The translations under genes and the position numbers were made by a program. Positions 28,860 to 38,233 of a DNA stretch of 64,000 bases are shown here, piece after piece. The notes below the pieces were generated by a model, which made no database searches, had not been told where the DNA came from, and was given only the letters and a program-made list of their open reading frames with translations. The stretch is from Solibacillus faecavium (GTDB lineage Bacteria > Bacillota > Bacilli > Bacillales_A > Planococcaceae), in the NCBI RefSeq assembly GCF_014836905.1, contig NZ_JACSPZ010000005.1:124001-188000 (forward strand). The letters are read 5' to 3'. How positions within the stretch are numbered: the first letter of the stretch is position 1; every line of letters begins with the position of its first letter.

Positions 28860-29632
28860 TTTACTAGCTCCTCACTTAAAATAGTTGTACCGGTTAATGT
28901 TTCATTGACAATTTGGACAGATGGTATTCCCGACTCTAAACAATTTAAAGCCCCTTGTACTTTCGGTATCATACCGCCGTATATATCTCCTTCATCAATC
29001 CATTGCTTAATTAAATTTGGTGTGGCTTCTGTTTGAAATTCATCTTTAATCCGAATACCTGCAACATCTGTAACGAGGAGTAAACGGTCTGCACCTACTG
29101 CCAATGCAATTTCACTTGCCACTGTATCTCCATTAATATTAAGTGCATGCCCATCCTTTGTTGCGCCAATGCATGCAATTACAGGGACAATACCACTTTC
29201 AGTTAATGTATTTAATAAGTTTACATTAACACTTTTTACCTTACCTACATATTTATAAGTTTCATAATCTAAATATTCACTTTCCAACAAAGTTTGATCA
29301 AAACCATTTAATCCTACAGAGTCAATTCCTGCAGCATTGAGTTCATGAACTAATGCAGGATTAACTTTACCGATTAAAGTTGATTGAACAATTTCAATCA
29401 TTTCTTCATTCGTTACCCGTAAGCCGTTTACAGTTTGAGATTGAATGTTAGCAGCGGCTAATTCACGATTAATGGCAGGTCCTCCCCCATGAGTAATGAT
29501 GAGTTGAATCCCCTGATCTTGAAGGGCTTTGAAATTACGAAAGAAGGCCTCGTTAAGACCTTCTAATGTACTGCCACCTAGCTTGATGACCATTTTACGA
29601 ACGGTATGATGCGTTGATTTGAACGTAGTCAT
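28856..29632 (-). CDS. argB: Acetylglutamate kinase
   Basis: A 258-aa amino-acid kinase that phosphorylates N-acetylglutamate. KMVIKLGGSTLEG and IITHGGGPAINRELA (both Gly-rich loops) and NINGDTVASEIALAVGAD are present. It lacks the N-terminal helix seen in arginine-inhibited forms, so feedback inhibition is less likely. The start at 29632 follows GGGGGTGTGA and overlaps argJ by 38 bp. An internal ATG at 29593 would remove the overlap, but it has no ribosome binding site. Confidence 0.95.
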   Translation of the reverse strand: MTTFKSTHHTVRKMVIKLGGSTLEGLNEAFFRNFKALQDQGIQLIITHGGGPAINRELAAANIQSQTVNGLRVTNEEMIEIVQSTLIGKVNPALVHELNAAGIDSVGLNGFDQTLLESEYLDYETYKYVGKVKSVNVNLLNTLTESGIVPVIACIGATKDGHALNINGDTVASEIALAVGADRLLLVTDVAGIRIKDEFQTEATPNLIKQWIDEGDIYGGMIPKVQGALNCLESGIPSVQIVNETLTGTTILSEELVK

Positions 29633-30818
29633 AAGTTAAATCACACCCCCAAGCAAAGCCGTGTCCGTCTCCCACTTCTAAAGACACAAAGATTTTAACT
29701 TCATGTTGTTTTAAAATTTCTATTAGCGCTTCTTCTGAAAAATTAATAGGTTCTCCATTTTCGACCATTGTTGCCCCGCCAATTTTAATTGTAATTTTAT
29801 CTGGATCAACAACGGCTCCAGAATAACCAACTGCTGCGATAATACGACCCCAGTTTGCATCACATCCGAAAACTGCTGTTTTTACAAGAGGGGAACCGAC
29901 AACTGTTTTTGCAATTTTTCTTGCCTCTTCATCAGAAATTGCACCATCGACCTCAACTTCAATGAGTTTTGTTGCGCCTTCTCCATCACGTGCAATCGAT
30001 TTTGCTAAGTCTTCGGACACTAATCGTAATGCTGTATAAAAATTCTCCCAATCCGGATGTGCAGGCGATAATGGTTCATTACCAGCTAAACCATTTGCCA
30101 TTACTACTACCGTATCATTTGTTGATGTATCTCCATCTACTGTAATTGAGTTGAATGTACAATCCGTTACATTAGATAACGCTTTTTGCAATTCATCCGA
30201 TTCAATATTTGCATCTGTCGTAATAAAGCCTAACATAGTCGCCATATTCGGTTCGATCATACCTGAACCTTTTGCTGTTCCCGATACGATTACTTCTTTA
30301 CCGTCTATAATTGTAGCGTATGTTGTATTTTTCATTACTGTATCTGTTGTCAGGATTGCTTGTGAAAAATCAATTCCATTTTCAAGTTTGGAATCCGGTA
30401 ATAACATTTCCATCCCTTTTTTAATAGGTTCCATTTTCATAATTTCCCCAATAACACCTGTAGATGCTACCCCAACTAAACCTTCAGAAATGCCGAGCTT
30501 TAGTGCAGCAAGTCTTTGCATTTCGTATGCATCTGCTATCCCTTGTTTACCTGTGCATGCATTAGCATTCCCTGAATTTACAATCATTGCCTGCATTTTT
30601 TTCGTTCCATATACAACTTCCTTTGTTACTTTAAGGGGTGCCGCTTGAACAGCATTTGTTGTAAATACGCCCGCTACACTTGCTGGTACATCACTGACTA
30701 AAATCGCTAAATCTTTTTTCTTATGTTTAATACCGCAATGAACACCTGCTGCAGTAAAGCCTTTTGGTGATACGATATTTTTGCTAGATAGTTTTTTCAT
30801 TTCAATTGTTGAAGCCAT
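29595..30818 (-). CDS. argJ: Bifunctional ornithine acetyltransferase / N-acetylglutamate synthase
   Basis: A 407-aa ArgJ that autocleaves into two chains. The cleavage region is KGSGMIEPNMATMLGF, where the Thr of MATML becomes the nucleophile. VTDCTFNSITVDGDTSTND and GANWGRII-like GCDANWGRIIAAVGYSG are further family blocks. It recycles the acetyl group from acetylornithine to glutamate. The ribosome binding site is TAGGAGGAAC. It overlaps argB. Confidence 0.96.
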   Translation of the reverse strand: MASTIEMKKLSSKNIVSPKGFTAAGVHCGIKHKKKDLAILVSDVPASVAGVFTTNAVQAAPLKVTKEVVYGTKKMQAMIVNSGNANACTGKQGIADAYEMQRLAALKLGISEGLVGVASTGVIGEIMKMEPIKKGMEMLLPDSKLENGIDFSQAILTTDTVMKNTTYATIIDGKEVIVSGTAKGSGMIEPNMATMLGFITTDANIESDELQKALSNVTDCTFNSITVDGDTSTNDTVVVMANGLAGNEPLSPAHPDWENFYTALRLVSEDLAKSIARDGEGATKLIEVEVDGAISDEEARKIAKTVVGSPLVKTAVFGCDANWGRIIAAVGYSGAVVDPDKITIKIGGATMVENGEPINFSEEALIEILKQHEVKIFVSLEVGDGHGFAWGCDLTYDYVQINASYRS

Positions 30819-30837
30819 TTGATGTTCCTCCTAATGT

Positions 30838-31872
30838 TTAAATAAAGTACGGTACAAGTTGTAGGCCTGTTTGCTGTGGCAACCCAAACTGAACATTCAT
30901 ATTTTGGATTGCCTGCCCTGCAGCCCCTTTTACTAAGTTATCGATAACCCCAATAATTGTTGCGCGTTTCGTCCGTTCATCGAGCTTCACATAAATATCG
31001 CAATAATTCGAACCTTTTACGCGGTTAGTTCCCATAGATGACGCTTCCTGAATGACACGTACGAAAGGGTGATTCTCATACGTTGAAGTTAAACAATCAA
31101 CTAATTGTTTTTGGGTCACACCTTCTGTTACCTGTGCATAGGAAGTAGCTAAAATCCCCCGTGTCATAGGCACTAAATGTGTGTTAAACGTAATAGTTGT
31201 TTCGGTATCGGTAAACATCGAAATTGCTTGTTCTATTTCAGGAATATGTTGATGCTCATTAATTTTATATATTGAAAAGCTTTCATTTGCTTCACTGTAA
31301 TGTGTAGTATTTGATGGTTTATTGCCAGCGCCGGATATTCCGCTCTTTGCATCAATGACTAAAAAACTTGGATCAATCAGCTGATGCTTTATAAGGGGCA
31401 GGATGGATAAGAGAACTGCTGTTGGATAGCATCCTGGATTTGCAATTAAATCCGATGTCTTAATGGCCGCTTCATTCCACTCTGTTAATCCATATACACT
31501 TTTTTCAACTGCTTCTTTCGGTGCCGGCTTTTTTTTATACCAAGATTCATAGCTTTCAAGGTTTTTCAATCGAAAATCCCCTGATAAATCGATTAATTTT
31601 GGACCTCGGTTTACTAAAGGTGGAAATAGAGTACTAGATACCCCAGACGGTGTACTTGCAAAGACAACATCGGATTTTGCTAATACATCGTAATCTATTT
31701 TCAATAAAGGTTGATTATAAATGTTTGTTAAGTGAGGGAATTTATCTGAAAATACTGTTCCTTCCTCAGATGATGTAAATAATCCTATTTCTTCTACTTC
31801 TTTATGGTTATGCAAGAAACGCAATAATTCCAGACCGCCATACCCTGTGGCACCAATAATACTTACTTTCAT
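30838..31872 (-). CDS. argC: N-acetyl-gamma-glutamyl-phosphate reductase
   Basis: A 344-aa NADPH-dependent reductase, first gene of argCJBD. It begins MKVSIIGATGYGGLELLRFL (ATG at 31872 behind AGAGGTGA; the extension to 31914 is rejected). The active-site cysteine is in LIANPGCYPTAVLLS, and HLVPMTRGILATSYA follows. The window holds no argF, carAB or argGH, so the later steps are encoded elsewhere. Confidence 0.96.
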   Translation of the reverse strand: MKVSIIGATGYGGLELLRFLHNHKEVEEIGLFTSSEEGTVFSDKFPHLTNIYNQPLLKIDYDVLAKSDVVFASTPSGVSSTLFPPLVNRGPKLIDLSGDFRLKNLESYESWYKKKPAPKEAVEKSVYGLTEWNEAAIKTSDLIANPGCYPTAVLLSILPLIKHQLIDPSFLVIDAKSGISGAGNKPSNTTHYSEANESFSIYKINEHQHIPEIEQAISMFTDTETTITFNTHLVPMTRGILATSYAQVTEGVTQKQLVDCLTSTYENHPFVRVIQEASSMGTNRVKGSNYCDIYVKLDERTKRATIIGVIDNLVKGAAGQAIQNMNVQFGLPQQTGLQLVPYFI

Positions 31873-31936
31873 CTTTGTCACCTCTAATTTTTTTATTGCC
31901 AAAAAATACATCAATGAAATCTAAAAGATAAAAATA

Positions 31937-31965
31937 AGTATAGTTATGTATATTTATTTAGTCAA
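31937..31965 (-). promoter_or_regulatory. argCJBD promoter
   Basis: On the minus strand TTGACT (31960-31965), 17 bp, TATACT (31937-31942). The AT-rich sequence across and upstream of it could hold ArgR operators, but I cannot point to a clean one. Confidence 0.7.
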
Positions 31966-32071
31966 CTGTATTTTTATATAATCATAGATAATTCCAAATT
32001 ATCGTTCAATTATTTGAGTATTTAAGGTGAAAAGCACTAATTGCCTTTCTTATAGCCTCATTATATTAATA

Positions 32072-32102
32072 GTAAAAAAAGCGCCTACATATGTAAGCGC
32101 CC
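32072..32102 (-). terminator. acsA terminator
   Basis: On the minus strand GCGCTTACATATGTAGGCGC is followed by seven T. Confidence 0.88.
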
Positions 32103-32128
32103 CATAGCATATGCAAATGTAGAAAGGA

Positions 32129-33856
32129 TTAGTCTTCCATAGTGGATAAATCACCCGTTGGTAAGTTTAATTCCCATGCTTTCAATACCCGGCGCATGAT
32201 TTTTCCACTTCGTGTTTTTGGCAACTTATCTTTAAATTCTATTTCACGTGGTGCTGCATGGGCAGATAATCCTGTTTTTACAAATTCCCTAATATTTGCT
32301 TCAAGTTCATCACTTGGCTCTACCCCTTCACGCAATGAAATGAATGCTTTAATGATTTCCCCGCGCACAGGATCCGGTTTTCCGATGACACCTGCTTCTA
32401 TTACATCCGGATGTTCAAGTAATTTACTTTCTACCTCGAACGGACCGACACGCTCACCTGCCGTCATAATTACATCATCTACACGCCCTTGGAACCAAAA
32501 ATATCCGTCCTCATCCTTATATGCTGAGTCACCTGATACGTACCATTCACCTTTTAAAAAATAAGAATTATATCGTTCAGGATTCCCCCAAATTTGGCGC
32601 ATCATAGCTGGCCAGCCTTTTCTGATTGCTAAATTCCCCATTGTGTATGGTGGTACTTCATTTCCCTGATCATCCACAATCGTAGCATATACTCCCGGAA
32701 CTGGTTTTCCCATAGATCCTGGTTTGATCTCCATTGCCGGGAAATTGCATATCATATGTCCGCCAGTTTCTGTCATCCACCATGTATCATGAATACGGTG
32801 ATTTAGGATCTCCATTCCCCATTTCACAACTTCAGGGTTTAAAGGTTCCCCAACGGATAAAACATGTCGTAATGAAGATAGATTGTATTTGCTGATCATA
32901 CTTGGACCAGCACCCATTAACATTCTGAATGCAGTTGGTGCACTATACCAAACAGTAACACCGTATTCTTCAATCGCACCATACCATGCTTGCGGGCTGA
33001 AGCGACCACCAATAATTACATTAGTAACCCCATTCAACCAAGGTCCAAAAATGCCATAAGCTGTTCCTGTTACCCAACCTGGATCAGCTGTACACCAATA
33101 AATGTCATTCTCTTTTAAATCAAGTACCCATTGGGCGGTTTGATATTGCTGTACCATTGCATAATGCACATGCAATACACCTTTTGGAGTACCGGTAGAA
33201 CCAGATGTATAATGTAAAATGGAGCCATCCTCTTTATCGACCCATTCAATGTCAAAATCTTGAGGTGCCTCTTTGAAATATTTATTAAAATCTAATATTT
33301 TATCCGTTTCTTCAACATCTTCTCCAACTACAAAAATAGTCTTTAAATGTGGAAGCTTCTCAATAGGTACCCGATTTAATAATGATGGTGTTGTAATAAT
33401 TGCAACTGCCTCACTATCCATTAAACGGTCATAAACGGCCCCTTCCATAAATGCCTCAAATAACGGTCCAACAATTGCCCCTATTTTTAATGCCCCTAAT
33501 AAGCTGAAATAAAGCTCCGGTGTACGTGGCATGAATACAAATATACGATCCCCTTTTCGCAAATTTGCTTTCTCCTTCAGTACATTTGCCGCTTTATTCG
33601 AGTTGCGTTTCATATCAAAGAAAGAATATGACTCTTTTCGATGCCCATCATTATAATAAAGTGCTACTTTATTTTTCCGATGTGTTTCGACATGTCGATC
33701 TATTGCTTCATAAGCAATATTAATCTTCCCCGTTTCATACCAAGAAAATGCCTTCTCAGTATTGACCCAATCATGATTTGCAGCTGCATCCTCATAATTT
33801 TTCAAATTATGTTCCCCTGGAATTACTGCTAGTTTTTCAACTGTTTTTGTCCCCAT
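32129..33856 (-). CDS. acsA: Acetyl-CoA synthetase
   Basis: A 575-aa ANL ligase (acetate + ATP + CoA to acetyl-CoA). The start is MGTKTVEKLAVIPG (ATG at 33856 behind AAAGGGGA). The motifs are ILHYTSGSTGTPKGVLHVH, DTWWMTETGGHM, YVSGDSAYKDEDGYFWFQGR and LPKTRSGKIMRRVLK. Lys552 in that last block is the residue type acetylated by AcuA in B. subtilis. Divergence from acuABC, which encodes the acetylase and deacetylase, strengthens the call. Confidence 0.97.
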   Translation of the reverse strand: MGTKTVEKLAVIPGEHNLKNYEDAAANHDWVNTEKAFSWYETGKINIAYEAIDRHVETHRKNKVALYYNDGHRKESYSFFDMKRNSNKAANVLKEKANLRKGDRIFVFMPRTPELYFSLLGALKIGAIVGPLFEAFMEGAVYDRLMDSEAVAIITTPSLLNRVPIEKLPHLKTIFVVGEDVEETDKILDFNKYFKEAPQDFDIEWVDKEDGSILHYTSGSTGTPKGVLHVHYAMVQQYQTAQWVLDLKENDIYWCTADPGWVTGTAYGIFGPWLNGVTNVIIGGRFSPQAWYGAIEEYGVTVWYSAPTAFRMLMGAGPSMISKYNLSSLRHVLSVGEPLNPEVVKWGMEILNHRIHDTWWMTETGGHMICNFPAMEIKPGSMGKPVPGVYATIVDDQGNEVPPYTMGNLAIRKGWPAMMRQIWGNPERYNSYFLKGEWYVSGDSAYKDEDGYFWFQGRVDDVIMTAGERVGPFEVESKLLEHPDVIEAGVIGKPDPVRGEIIKAFISLREGVEPSDELEANIREFVKTGLSAHAAPREIEFKDKLPKTRSGKIMRRVLKAWELNLPTGDLSTMED

Positions 33857-33986
33857 GAAATTTCCCCTTTCTTTAAAACATACAACCATTTTACAATAAA
33901 AATACTATAATGGGCAAAACATTTATAATTTTCTAACAATTTAGTTATTTATCGTAAAATAAAGCGTATTTTCGCATTAAATAGAG

Positions 33987-33992
33987 TATAAT
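33987..33992 (+). promoter_or_regulatory. -10 element of acuABC
   Basis: TATAAT sits 28 bp before the acuA start. It overlaps an upstream in-frame ATG (33991), so that ATG cannot be the start. The -35 is not obvious. I found no convincing cre site. Confidence 0.5.
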
Positions 33993-34020
33993 GGAGGTAT
34001 TACAAGCAGGTGGTGTGATT

Positions 34021-34653
34021 ATGAATCATGTAAAAAAATACTATTGTCTTGAATTCGAATCGAAGAATGGTAATGTTTTAGTGGAAGGGCCCGTTTCCTC
34101 AGAAAAACTTGCATCCTACTCATTACACGAAGACCTGAAAGCATTTCGACCTTCTCATCAACAGCATAAAGCACTAGTCGAAATTGCCGGGCTAGAAGAA
34201 GGACGTATAATTATTATACGAAAAGATGATATCATCGTGGGCTATGTGACATTTCTTTATCCTGATCCTTTAGAGCGTTGGGCAGAAGATCGTATTCCTA
34301 ATATGATTGAACTTGGTGCTATTGAGGTAATACCCTCTTATAGAGGTACGGGTGCAGGAAAGAAACTGCTCGAAGTTTCCTTTATGGATGATGCTATGGA
34401 AGATTATTTAGTTATCACGACTGAATATTATTGGCATTGGGACCTCAAAGGAACAGGTTTATCAGTTTGGGATTATCGGAATATGATGGAGAGAATGATG
34501 ACTACCGCCAATTTTGAATATTACGCTACAGACGACCCTGAAATAACGTCCCATCCTGCAAACTGTTTAATGGCTCGTGTCGGGTCACGTGTAGGAACCG
34601 AGACACTTGAAAGATTTGACAAACTTCGCTTTAGAAGTCGTTTCATGTATTAA
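34021..34653 (+). CDS. acuA: Protein acetyltransferase AcuA
   Basis: A 210-aa GNAT-fold enzyme that acetylates AcsA and inactivates it. MNHVKKYYCLEFESKNGN is the start (ATG behind AGGTGGTG). The acetyl-CoA loop is EVIPSYRGTGAGKKLLEVSFM near residue 100. The family-specific block YYWHWDLKGTGLSVWDYRNMME follows. Length and position equal B. subtilis AcuA. It is first of the acuABC operon. Confidence 0.95.
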   Translation: MNHVKKYYCLEFESKNGNVLVEGPVSSEKLASYSLHEDLKAFRPSHQQHKALVEIAGLEEGRIIIIRKDDIIVGYVTFLYPDPLERWAEDRIPNMIELGAIEVIPSYRGTGAGKKLLEVSFMDDAMEDYLVITTEYYWHWDLKGTGLSVWDYRNMMERMMTTANFEYYATDDPEITSHPANCLMARVGSRVGTETLERFDKLRFRSRFMY

Positions 34654-34678
34654 TTCTTATTGCAAAGGGGATTGAAAA

Positions 34679-35326
34679 ATGATTGTCGAAGAAATTATGA
34701 AAAGGGATATACATACACTCCTTCCCGAGAATACGGTACGCGATGCCGTCCGTCTTATGCGGGAAGAAAAAATCCGCCACGTACCGATTGTAAGTTCTGA
34801 CGATATAGTTGTCGGAATCATTACAGATCATGACTTAAAAAACGCATTACCATCATGTTTACGAGAAGAACCGAACTCTACTATCTATGATTCACCCATC
34901 GAAGAAATAATGGTGAAGAATCCAATAGTCGGTCATCCTTTAGATTTTGTTGAAGAAGTTGCTTCAATATTTTATGATGCTAAAATCAGCTGTTTGCCAA
35001 TTGTATCTGCCGGTAAATTAGTCGGTATTGTTACTACAACAGATTTACTTTACACATATATTGAATTAACAGGGGCACATCAGCCAGGTTCAAAAATAGA
35101 TATCCGAGTTAGCAATCAACCTGGCATGCTTTTTGAGATTTCAAGAGTATTTCAGGAAAATAAAGCAAATGTAGTAAGTGTTCTTGTATATCCTGATGGC
35201 GATAATACAAAATCACGTATCGTAAGTGTCCGATTACAAGTAATGAATCCGCTTCATATCATCGAGGATTTGCGTAAGCAAGGATACGATGTACTATGGC
35301 CGAATTTACCTGGCGTTTCACTATGA
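34679..35326 (+). CDS. acuB: AcuB, CBS-pair/ACT protein
   Basis: A 215-aa protein. CBS domain 1 spans about 1-60 (MIVEEIMKRDIHTLLPENTV, then GIITDHDLKNA). CBS domain 2 spans about 75-130 (IMVKNPIVGHPLDFVEE, then GIVTTTDLLYTYIEL). An ACT-like domain covers about 140-213 (IDIRVSNQPGMLFEISRVF). It likely senses a nucleotide or small ligand for acetoin/acetate metabolism, but the mechanism is unproven. Its stop overlaps the acuC start. Confidence 0.93.
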   Translation: MIVEEIMKRDIHTLLPENTVRDAVRLMREEKIRHVPIVSSDDIVVGIITDHDLKNALPSCLREEPNSTIYDSPIEEIMVKNPIVGHPLDFVEEVASIFYDAKISCLPIVSAGKLVGIVTTTDLLYTYIELTGAHQPGSKIDIRVSNQPGMLFEISRVFQENKANVVSVLVYPDGDNTKSRIVSVRLQVMNPLHIIEDLRKQGYDVLWPNLPGVSL

Positions 35327-36486
35327 AAAAAGCTGTATTTATTTATTCTCCAGATCAACTTACTTACAAATTTTCGGACACACACCCGTTTAATCATAAA
35401 CGACTACATTTAACAATTGATTTACTTAAGAATATTGGGGCTTTAAACGATGAGGATATCGTTCCGGCCCGTGTTGCAACAGATGAAGAAATTGCTTTGG
35501 CTCATGACCCTCAGTATATTGAAATTGTAAAAAAAGCCGGTCATGGTGAATTAACCGCACAACAGGGTGAACCATTTGGAATTGGTACTGAGGATACGCC
35601 TATGTTCCGAAATATGCACGAAGCAAGTGCATTGCTTGTAGGGGGTACATTGCAGGCGGTCGACTCTGTTTTGCAGGGGAAATCACAGCATGCACTAAAT
35701 TTAGGAGGCGGACTGCACCATGGCTTCCGTGGAAGAGCTTCCGGTTTTTGTATATACAATGATAGCAGCGTTGCTATTAAATACATCCAGGAGAAGTATG
35801 GACTTCGCGTTTTATATGTAGACACAGATGCCCATCATGGTGATGGTGTTCAATGGTCATTTTATGATGATCCCAATGTATGTACACTGTCCATCCACGA
35901 AACAGGTCGCTACTTATTTCCGGGTACAGGGAATATTACGGAACGTGGTAATGGCGAGGGCTATGGTACATCCTTTAATTTCCCAATCGATGCCTTTACA
36001 GAAGATGAGAGCTTCCTAGAAATATATGAGCAATCAATGCGTGAAGTATTTGAATTTTTTAAACCGGATGTAGTACTAACTCAAAACGGAGCAGATGCAC
36101 ACTATTTTGATCCTTTAACTCATTTGTATGGAACGATGAATATTTATAGGGAAATTCCAAAGCTTGCCCACAAATTGGCCCATGAATATTGTGGTGGCCG
36201 ATGGATAGCTGTCGGTGGTGGAGGCTATGATATTTGGCGTGTAGTACCACGTGCCTGGTCACATATATGGACAGAAATGACCGACCAACCTACACCAACT
36301 GGTCCACTCCCACAAAAATGGCTTGATAAATGGCAACAGGAATCACCTGTTCCTTTAATTCCGACTTGGGATGATCCAACACCTTTATATGATGCTATTC
36401 CTCGAAAAGCAGAAATTGAAGAAAAAAATGCACGAATGCTTGAAAAAGCGCTACATATTATTCGTACAGAAAAGAATCGTTCTTAA
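35323..36486 (+). CDS. acuC: AcuC deacetylase
   Basis: A 387-aa class I histone-deacetylase-like Zn enzyme that removes acetyl from AcsA. The true start is MKKAVFIYSPDQLTYKFSD at the ATGA overlap with acuB. The catalytic blocks are NLGGGLHHGFRGRASGFCIYND, YVDTDAHHGDGVQWSFY (metal Asp and His) and LTQNGADAHYFDPLTHL, plus GGGGYDIWRV. It completes the reversible switch opposite acsA. Confidence 0.96.
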   Translation: MKKAVFIYSPDQLTYKFSDTHPFNHKRLHLTIDLLKNIGALNDEDIVPARVATDEEIALAHDPQYIEIVKKAGHGELTAQQGEPFGIGTEDTPMFRNMHEASALLVGGTLQAVDSVLQGKSQHALNLGGGLHHGFRGRASGFCIYNDSSVAIKYIQEKYGLRVLYVDTDAHHGDGVQWSFYDDPNVCTLSIHETGRYLFPGTGNITERGNGEGYGTSFNFPIDAFTEDESFLEIYEQSMREVFEFFKPDVVLTQNGADAHYFDPLTHLYGTMNIYREIPKLAHKLAHEYCGGRWIAVGGGGYDIWRVVPRAWSHIWTEMTDQPTPTGPLPQKWLDKWQQESPVPLIPTWDDPTPLYDAIPRKAEIEEKNARMLEKALHIIRTEKNRS

Positions 36487-36490
36487 AAGA

Positions 36491-36533
36491 TGCTATACAA
36501 TCTTTAGTCAAAGATTGTATAGTTTTTATTTTC
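36491..36533 (+). terminator. acuABC terminator
   Basis: Stem CTATACAATCTTT / AAAGATTGTATAG followed by TTTTTATTTT. Confidence 0.88.
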
Positions 36534-36591
36534 CTAAAATAGGGATATTCCTATATACTAAAATAGAATAAAGAAAATTGGGGGCTATTAC

Positions 36592-37005
36592 ATGTATAAA
36601 CATATTTTATTGGCTATCGATGGTTCTGAAAATTCATTTCGTGCTGCAAAAGATGCTGTCGGCATTGCTACAGAGGAATCGTTGATTGAGATTATTTCTT
36701 CAATACCTACAGAAGCTATTTCAAATGAACCGTTACATATGGGAACCCTCACTCAAACAGATGAACAATATATTCAAAAATTATCGCGTGAAATTGATTA
36801 TGTAAAAAGTAATCATCCCCATTTAAAATTAACAATCGTACATGGTCCTGCAGGTCGAATGATTTCAAACTATGCTAACCATCACAATGTAGATTTAGTT
36901 GTAATTGGCTGTCGTGGATTAAATACAATGCAGGAAATGGTATTTGGCAGTGTTAGTACATACGTATCCAAAAATGCTAATTGTTCAACTTTATTAGTAA
37001 AATAA
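36592..37005 (+). CDS. Universal stress protein, UspA family
   Basis: A 137-aa Usp-fold protein (YKHILLAIDGSENSFRAA) with the nucleotide-binding loop VIGCRGLNTMQEMVFGSVSTYV near the end. It is shorter than the paralogue at 5289, and its middle region (DEQYIQKLSREIDYVK) is helical. Ribosome binding site GGGGG. It stands alone between acuABC and the convergent ccpA. Its specific stress is unknown. Confidence 0.9.
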   Translation: MYKHILLAIDGSENSFRAAKDAVGIATEESLIEIISSIPTEAISNEPLHMGTLTQTDEQYIQKLSREIDYVKSNHPHLKLTIVHGPAGRMISNYANHHNVDLVVIGCRGLNTMQEMVFGSVSTYVSKNANCSTLLVK

Positions 37006-37039
37006 TTATTAATGATTTACAAAATCCAAGTAGCATAGA

Positions 37040-37079
37040 ACAAAAAAGCCTGCCACATTGTTGTGACAGGCTTTTTTGT
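37040..37079. terminator. Bidirectional terminator, Usp / ccpA
   Basis: Stem AAAAAAGCCTG..CACA / TGTG..CAGGCTTTTTT between convergent genes. Confidence 0.9.
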
Positions 37080-38077
37080 TATTTACTTGAATCACGCTGT
37101 TCTATTCGATGTGGTAAGATGACATGCTGATCATCGACTTCTTCTTTATTCATATACTTCGTCAATAAACGCATTGCAACTGCCCCAATATCGTATAAAG
37201 GCAATACAACACTTGTTAATTGTGGGCGTACCATACGAGCCAGTTTGGAATTTTCGAAGCTAATAATCTCTACATCTTCTGGTACCATTTTCCCGCTATC
37301 CTGAATTCCATGAACTAAACCAATTGCAAGTTCATCATTACCTACAAAAATAGCGGTAGGTGGGTTCTCTAGTTCACTTAAATTTACCCAACTTTCCAAA
37401 CCATCGTCATATGACCCATCCCCAGCAACAATTAATACTTCATCAATGGCAATATTTGCCTTTTGTAAAGCATCCTTATAAGCTGCTAATTTGCGTTCAC
37501 CATTAACTGTATATTGTAAAGGACCCGAAACAAAAGCAATACGCGTATGACCATTATCAATCAGCAATTGAACTGCTTCCAAAGCTGCCTTGTAGTAATC
37601 GATATTCACAGATGCAACTTTTTCAGTTGAACTTATCGATCCAGCTAAAACTATTGGGACTGGACAAGCCTCTACTGCCCGTTGGAGCGTTTCTGTTACT
37701 TCCTCACTCATCATGACAATTCCATCTACTTGCTTTCCTAGCATCGTATCGAGTAATGTTAACTCTTTTTCTTCATTTTGATCTGAGTTTGCCAAAATAA
37801 TATTATAGCGGTACATTGTCGCAATATCTTCTATACCACGAGCAAGCTCTGCATTTAAGTTATTCGAAATGTCAGGGATAATGACACCTACTGATGTTGT
37901 TTTTTTACTAGCTAAGCCACGTGCTACAGCATTTGGACGATATTCAAGACGCTCAATCACTTCCAGCACTTTTTTTCTTGTAGCTGGCTTAACATTTTGG
38001 TTTCCATTCACTACACGTGATACTGTTGCCATTGAAACATTTGCTTCACGCGCAACATCATAAATTGTGACAGTCAA
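37079..38077 (-). CDS. ccpA: Catabolite control protein A
   Basis: A 332-aa LacI/GalR regulator. The HTH is [20 protein letters not shown], with the hinge [20 protein letters not shown]. The core domain matches CcpA. Bound to HPr-Ser-P, it acts at cre sites on carbon genes, including acs/acu in B. subtilis. The start is TTG (complement of 38075-38077) behind GGGGGAG. Position next to acuC and aroA is the B. subtilis arrangement, apart from the Usp and SDR genes. Confidence 0.96.
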   Translation of the reverse strand: MTVTIYDVAREANVSMATVSRVVNGNQNVKPATRKKVLEVIERLEYRPNAVARGLASKKTTSVGVIIPDISNNLNAELARGIEDIATMYRYNIILANSDQNEEKELTLLDTMLGKQVDGIVMMSEEVTETLQRAVEACPVPIVLAGSISSTEKVASVNIDYYKAALEAVQLLIDNGHTRIAFVSGPLQYTVNGERKLAAYKDALQKANIAIDEVLIVAGDGSYDDGLESWVNLSELENPPTAIFVGNDELAIGLVHGIQDSGKMVPEDVEIISFENSKLARMVRPQLTSVVLPLYDIGAVAMRLLTKYMNKEEVDDQHVILPHRIEQRDSSK

Positions 38078-38180
38078 AAAATCTCCCCCTTTAGCATGTT
38101 ATACGATTTTTATTTTTAAAGTAGATTAACTAATAATATGTATAGTTTTATCATATAATATTTTCATTTCTTTTTTCAAT

Positions 38181-38208
38181 CCAAAACCTAGTGAATAACT
38201 AGTTTTAC
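38181..38208 (-). terminator. Possible terminator after the SDR gene
   Basis: Stem AAAACTAGT / ACTAGGTTTT on the minus strand, with a weak tail. Confidence 0.4.
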
Positions 38209-38233
38209 CTATAATTTCTGCAAAAAAATTATT

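Noticed and set aside
31873..32000. ArgR boxes upstream of argC
   Set aside because: The region is too AT-rich to tell a real operator from background by eye.
34021..34030. Possible cre site for CcpA between acsA and acuA
   Set aside because: I compared both strands with the TGNAANCGNTNNCA pattern, and no stretch in 33857-34020 matched well enough.
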